Source: Myxococcales bacterium (GTDB lineage Bacteria; Myxococcota_C; UBA6777). Taken from it: DNA of 5,730 nucleotides. Under the pieces are notes generated by a model that was not told the origin of the DNA, ran no database searches, and worked only from the letters and a program-made list of their open reading frames with translations. This document shows, one piece after another, positions 4,095 through 5,730 of this stretch; position 1 is the first letter of the stretch, and each line of letters opens with the position of its first letter. The stretch lies in assembly GCA_027005175.1 (NCBI GenBank), contig JALTMC010000296.1, positions 1 through 5,730 on the forward strand, given 5' to 3'. A program made the translations under genes and the position numbers.

Positions 4095-5730
4095 CTATCT
4101 CCGTTGTGATGCACTCCACACATCAGTGCTCCAGCGGTGTTCATCGCTCATGGCTTGGAAGAATTGTTCGATGGCTTTGTCTTCCATCTTTCCCTCGGAC
4201 TTTGCGATGTTTTGGAGAGTTTGTAATACATCGTCTGCCATAGTTGAGTCACCGCAAACATAGTAGTGACAATCTGGATTGGAAAAGAACTCCCAAACTT
4301 TAGGTGCCTGCTGTTGCATCAAGTCTTGGACATAAGTCTTGGGTTGATTGGGTAGACGTGAATAGGCAACATTCAGACATTCGATGATGCCACTTTGTTG
4401 CCATGCTTTGAGTTTGCTTTGGTAGAGAAAATCGTTGTAGTTGCGACATCCAAAGAAGAGCCACACCGGACCCAAGCCTGCTTCTTCGAGTGTAGAGACT
4501 CGACTGTTTTCCCAGATGCTTTGTCTGTGTTCAAGAAACCCAATCAAAGGAGATATACCTGTTCCTGCGCCAACCAAGAGCAGAGGCTTTGTGTGATCGT
4601 CGGGCAGGTGGAATGAACTGTTACTTTGGAAGATTCGCAGCTGTTGCCCCACGGAAAGTCGGGCCAGATAGTTGGAACACAGTCCTGGACGTGTCCTATC
4701 ACCCTTCATCGAAACGTGGGCTATGCTGACGGTAATATGAATACGTTGTGGATGCTTAAGGGGACTGGAAGCAATGGAGTAAAAACGTGCTTTCTGTCGT
4801 GGCATCAATGACAGAACTTGGGCAAACGTTAATGAGGCAGATGGGAAAGCATCGAGAAGTTCAGCGAGGTCCGTATATTCATGGGCAAGATGAAAGGACT
4901 CGTTGGACTCTGTAGCTTGCTCCACCCGATACAGTAAATCATCCAAATGCTGCTGTTCGGGCGGACATGTTGCGGTTTGTCTCAAGGTCTGGAGTAGCTC
5001 TTCACAGGTTCCATGAAGTGAAAGATCCAGTTCTTCACGAAGGACTTTGTAAGCAGTACTAGGCAAAGCAAAAGGCACCTTGCTTCCTTCCACAGAAAAC
5101 CATGCATGAGGGGCAATGTTGACTCGTTCACAGATGCGAAGTGCTACATCCGATGGATTGACTGGAAAGACACCGACGTGATCACCTGGAGCGTACGATA
5201 GCTTGGGAGCTGTGGCATCAAAGGCGAAAAAACGCGTGGACCGTGTGCTGTCGGCTTCTTTCTGAAGTAGCTCCTGGTTGGCCAGCAATCGAACGCTTGT
5301 ATCATCCCCCATGCGAGGTGGTTGCGTCGTTGGAGGACGATCCAGAAAAACCACACGCAAGGGAGTTTCGTCAATTTGATCGAGTTCGTTGTCGAGTCCA
5401 AAGACGCGAGCGATCCGCTCCAACCAAGTATGCAGGCGACGAGCTTGTCCATTGAGTTCATCCCCCTTGTGCAAGGGCAACAGGCGTGTGCCACCTTTCT
5501 CTTCCAACATCTTATTTAAGTAAATTCCAGCAGCACAGAAGTTGGCATAGATACTACTGCCAATGCCAAACACACCGAAGGGTAGGTCCTTTAGGAAGTC
5601 AGAGGAGCGGTGTTGTAGCCACTCTGCAAAGTATCGTGCGTTGTTGGGAAGCTCCCCTTCACCGAAGGTTGATGTGATAACGAGAAGCAAGTCTGCATAC
5701 TGAAGGTCGGTGGGTGTACACGTGTCTCTT
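4095..5730 (-). CDS. NADPH-dependent diflavin (FMN/FAD) reductase, N-terminus beyond the window
   Basis: 544 residues are visible. The frame is open through the window edge, and the missing start of the flavodoxin domain shows truncation, so the TTG at 5688-5690 is not the true start. The protein passes electrons from NADPH through FAD to FMN and on to a partner heme or other acceptor. Flavodoxin part: TSTFGEGELP (19-28), FGIGSSIY (54-61), NFCAAG (63-68), GDELNGQ (89-95). FAD part: YAPGDHVGVFP (179-189), RFYSIASSP (315-323), GLCSNYL (349-355). NADPH part: GAGTGISP (387-394), FGCRN (426-430), YSR (456-458), KTYVQ (464-468), YVCGD (490-494). The hydride-transfer residues S318, C492 and D536 and the FAD-shielding W538 are present, in a DVWS ending like P450 reductase. 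GDELNGQ, NFCAAG and the CGDSTMADDVL segment look most like nitric oxide synthase reductase domains. CysJ is less likely. It may be free-standing or the C-terminal part of a larger fusion. Confidence 0.95.
   Translation of the reverse strand, partial: RDTCTPTDLQYADLLLVITSTFGEGELPNNARYFAEWLQHRSSDFLKDLPFGVFGIGSSIYANFCAAGIYLNKMLEEKGGTRLLPLHKGDELNGQARRLHTWLERIARVFGLDNELDQIDETPLRVVFLDRPPTTQPPRMGDDTSVRLLANQELLQKEADSTRSTRFFAFDATAPKLSYAPGDHVGVFPVNPSDVALRICERVNIAPHAWFSVEGSKVPFALPSTAYKVLREELDLSLHGTCEELLQTLRQTATCPPEQQHLDDLLYRVEQATESNESFHLAHEYTDLAELLDAFPSASLTFAQVLSLMPRQKARFYSIASSPLKHPQRIHITVSIAHVSMKGDRTRPGLCSNYLARLSVGQQLRIFQSNSSFHLPDDHTKPLLLVGAGTGISPLIGFLEHRQSIWENSRVSTLEEAGLGPVWLFFGCRNYNDFLYQSKLKAWQQSGIIECLNVAYSRLPNQPKTYVQDLMQQQAPKVWEFFSNPDCHYYVCGDSTMADDVLQTLQNIAKSEGKMEDKAIEQFFQAMSDEHRWSTDVWSASQRR

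Noticed and set aside
3851-4243. 130-codon plus-strand frame across the right end of the element
   Set aside because: It crosses the element boundary, both repeats and the 3' end of the diflavin reductase gene on the opposite strand, so it cannot be an old gene and shows no family likeness.

Overview
The window carries three confident protein genes, all on the minus strand, separated by intergenic DNA that is rich in repeats. From high to low coordinates (the direction of transcription) they are: a diflavin reductase truncated by the window edge (4095-5730), a UvrD/Rep/PcrA-type DNA helicase (1134-3143), and a small exported DUF2147 protein (362-943). A fourth, unrecognised reading frame may run off the low edge (1-173). 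Base composition looks moderate by eye. The Sec signal peptide, the sigma70-type promoters with TTGACR and TAWRAT-like boxes, and the protein families suggest a Gram-negative bacterium. A myxobacterial or other deltaproteobacteria-like origin is possible, but the sequence does not decide it.

Layout. 1-256 has no confident gene. 257-383 is a short tandem-repeat tract (24-bp period) that begins inside the last codons of the DUF2147 gene and continues past its stop. The DUF2147 gene has its own promoter at 1072-1100, just downstream of the helicase stop. The helicase has its own promoter at 3220-3247, with a perfect 6-bp-arm dyad over the -35 box. 3250-4094 holds no convincing gene. It contains a 611-bp insertion (3363-3973) with 14-bp perfect terminal inverted repeats and a perfect 10-bp target-site duplication. 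I read this as a non-autonomous, MITE-like transposable element. It landed between two copies of a 26-bp near-identical repeat (25/26) that would have been tandem with a 35-bp period before insertion.

The genes do not form an obvious pathway: one is DNA repair/replication, one is electron transfer, and one is a cell-envelope protein of unknown role. Each intergenic gap carries its own signals, so they are probably separate transcription units. The common thread is the repeat DNA. The 24-bp repeats after the DUF2147 gene and the repeat targeted by the insertion share the core GAT-N3-CGGCGAGCGG (13/16 in the best pair), so both gene 3' ends seem to carry members of one dispersed repeat family.
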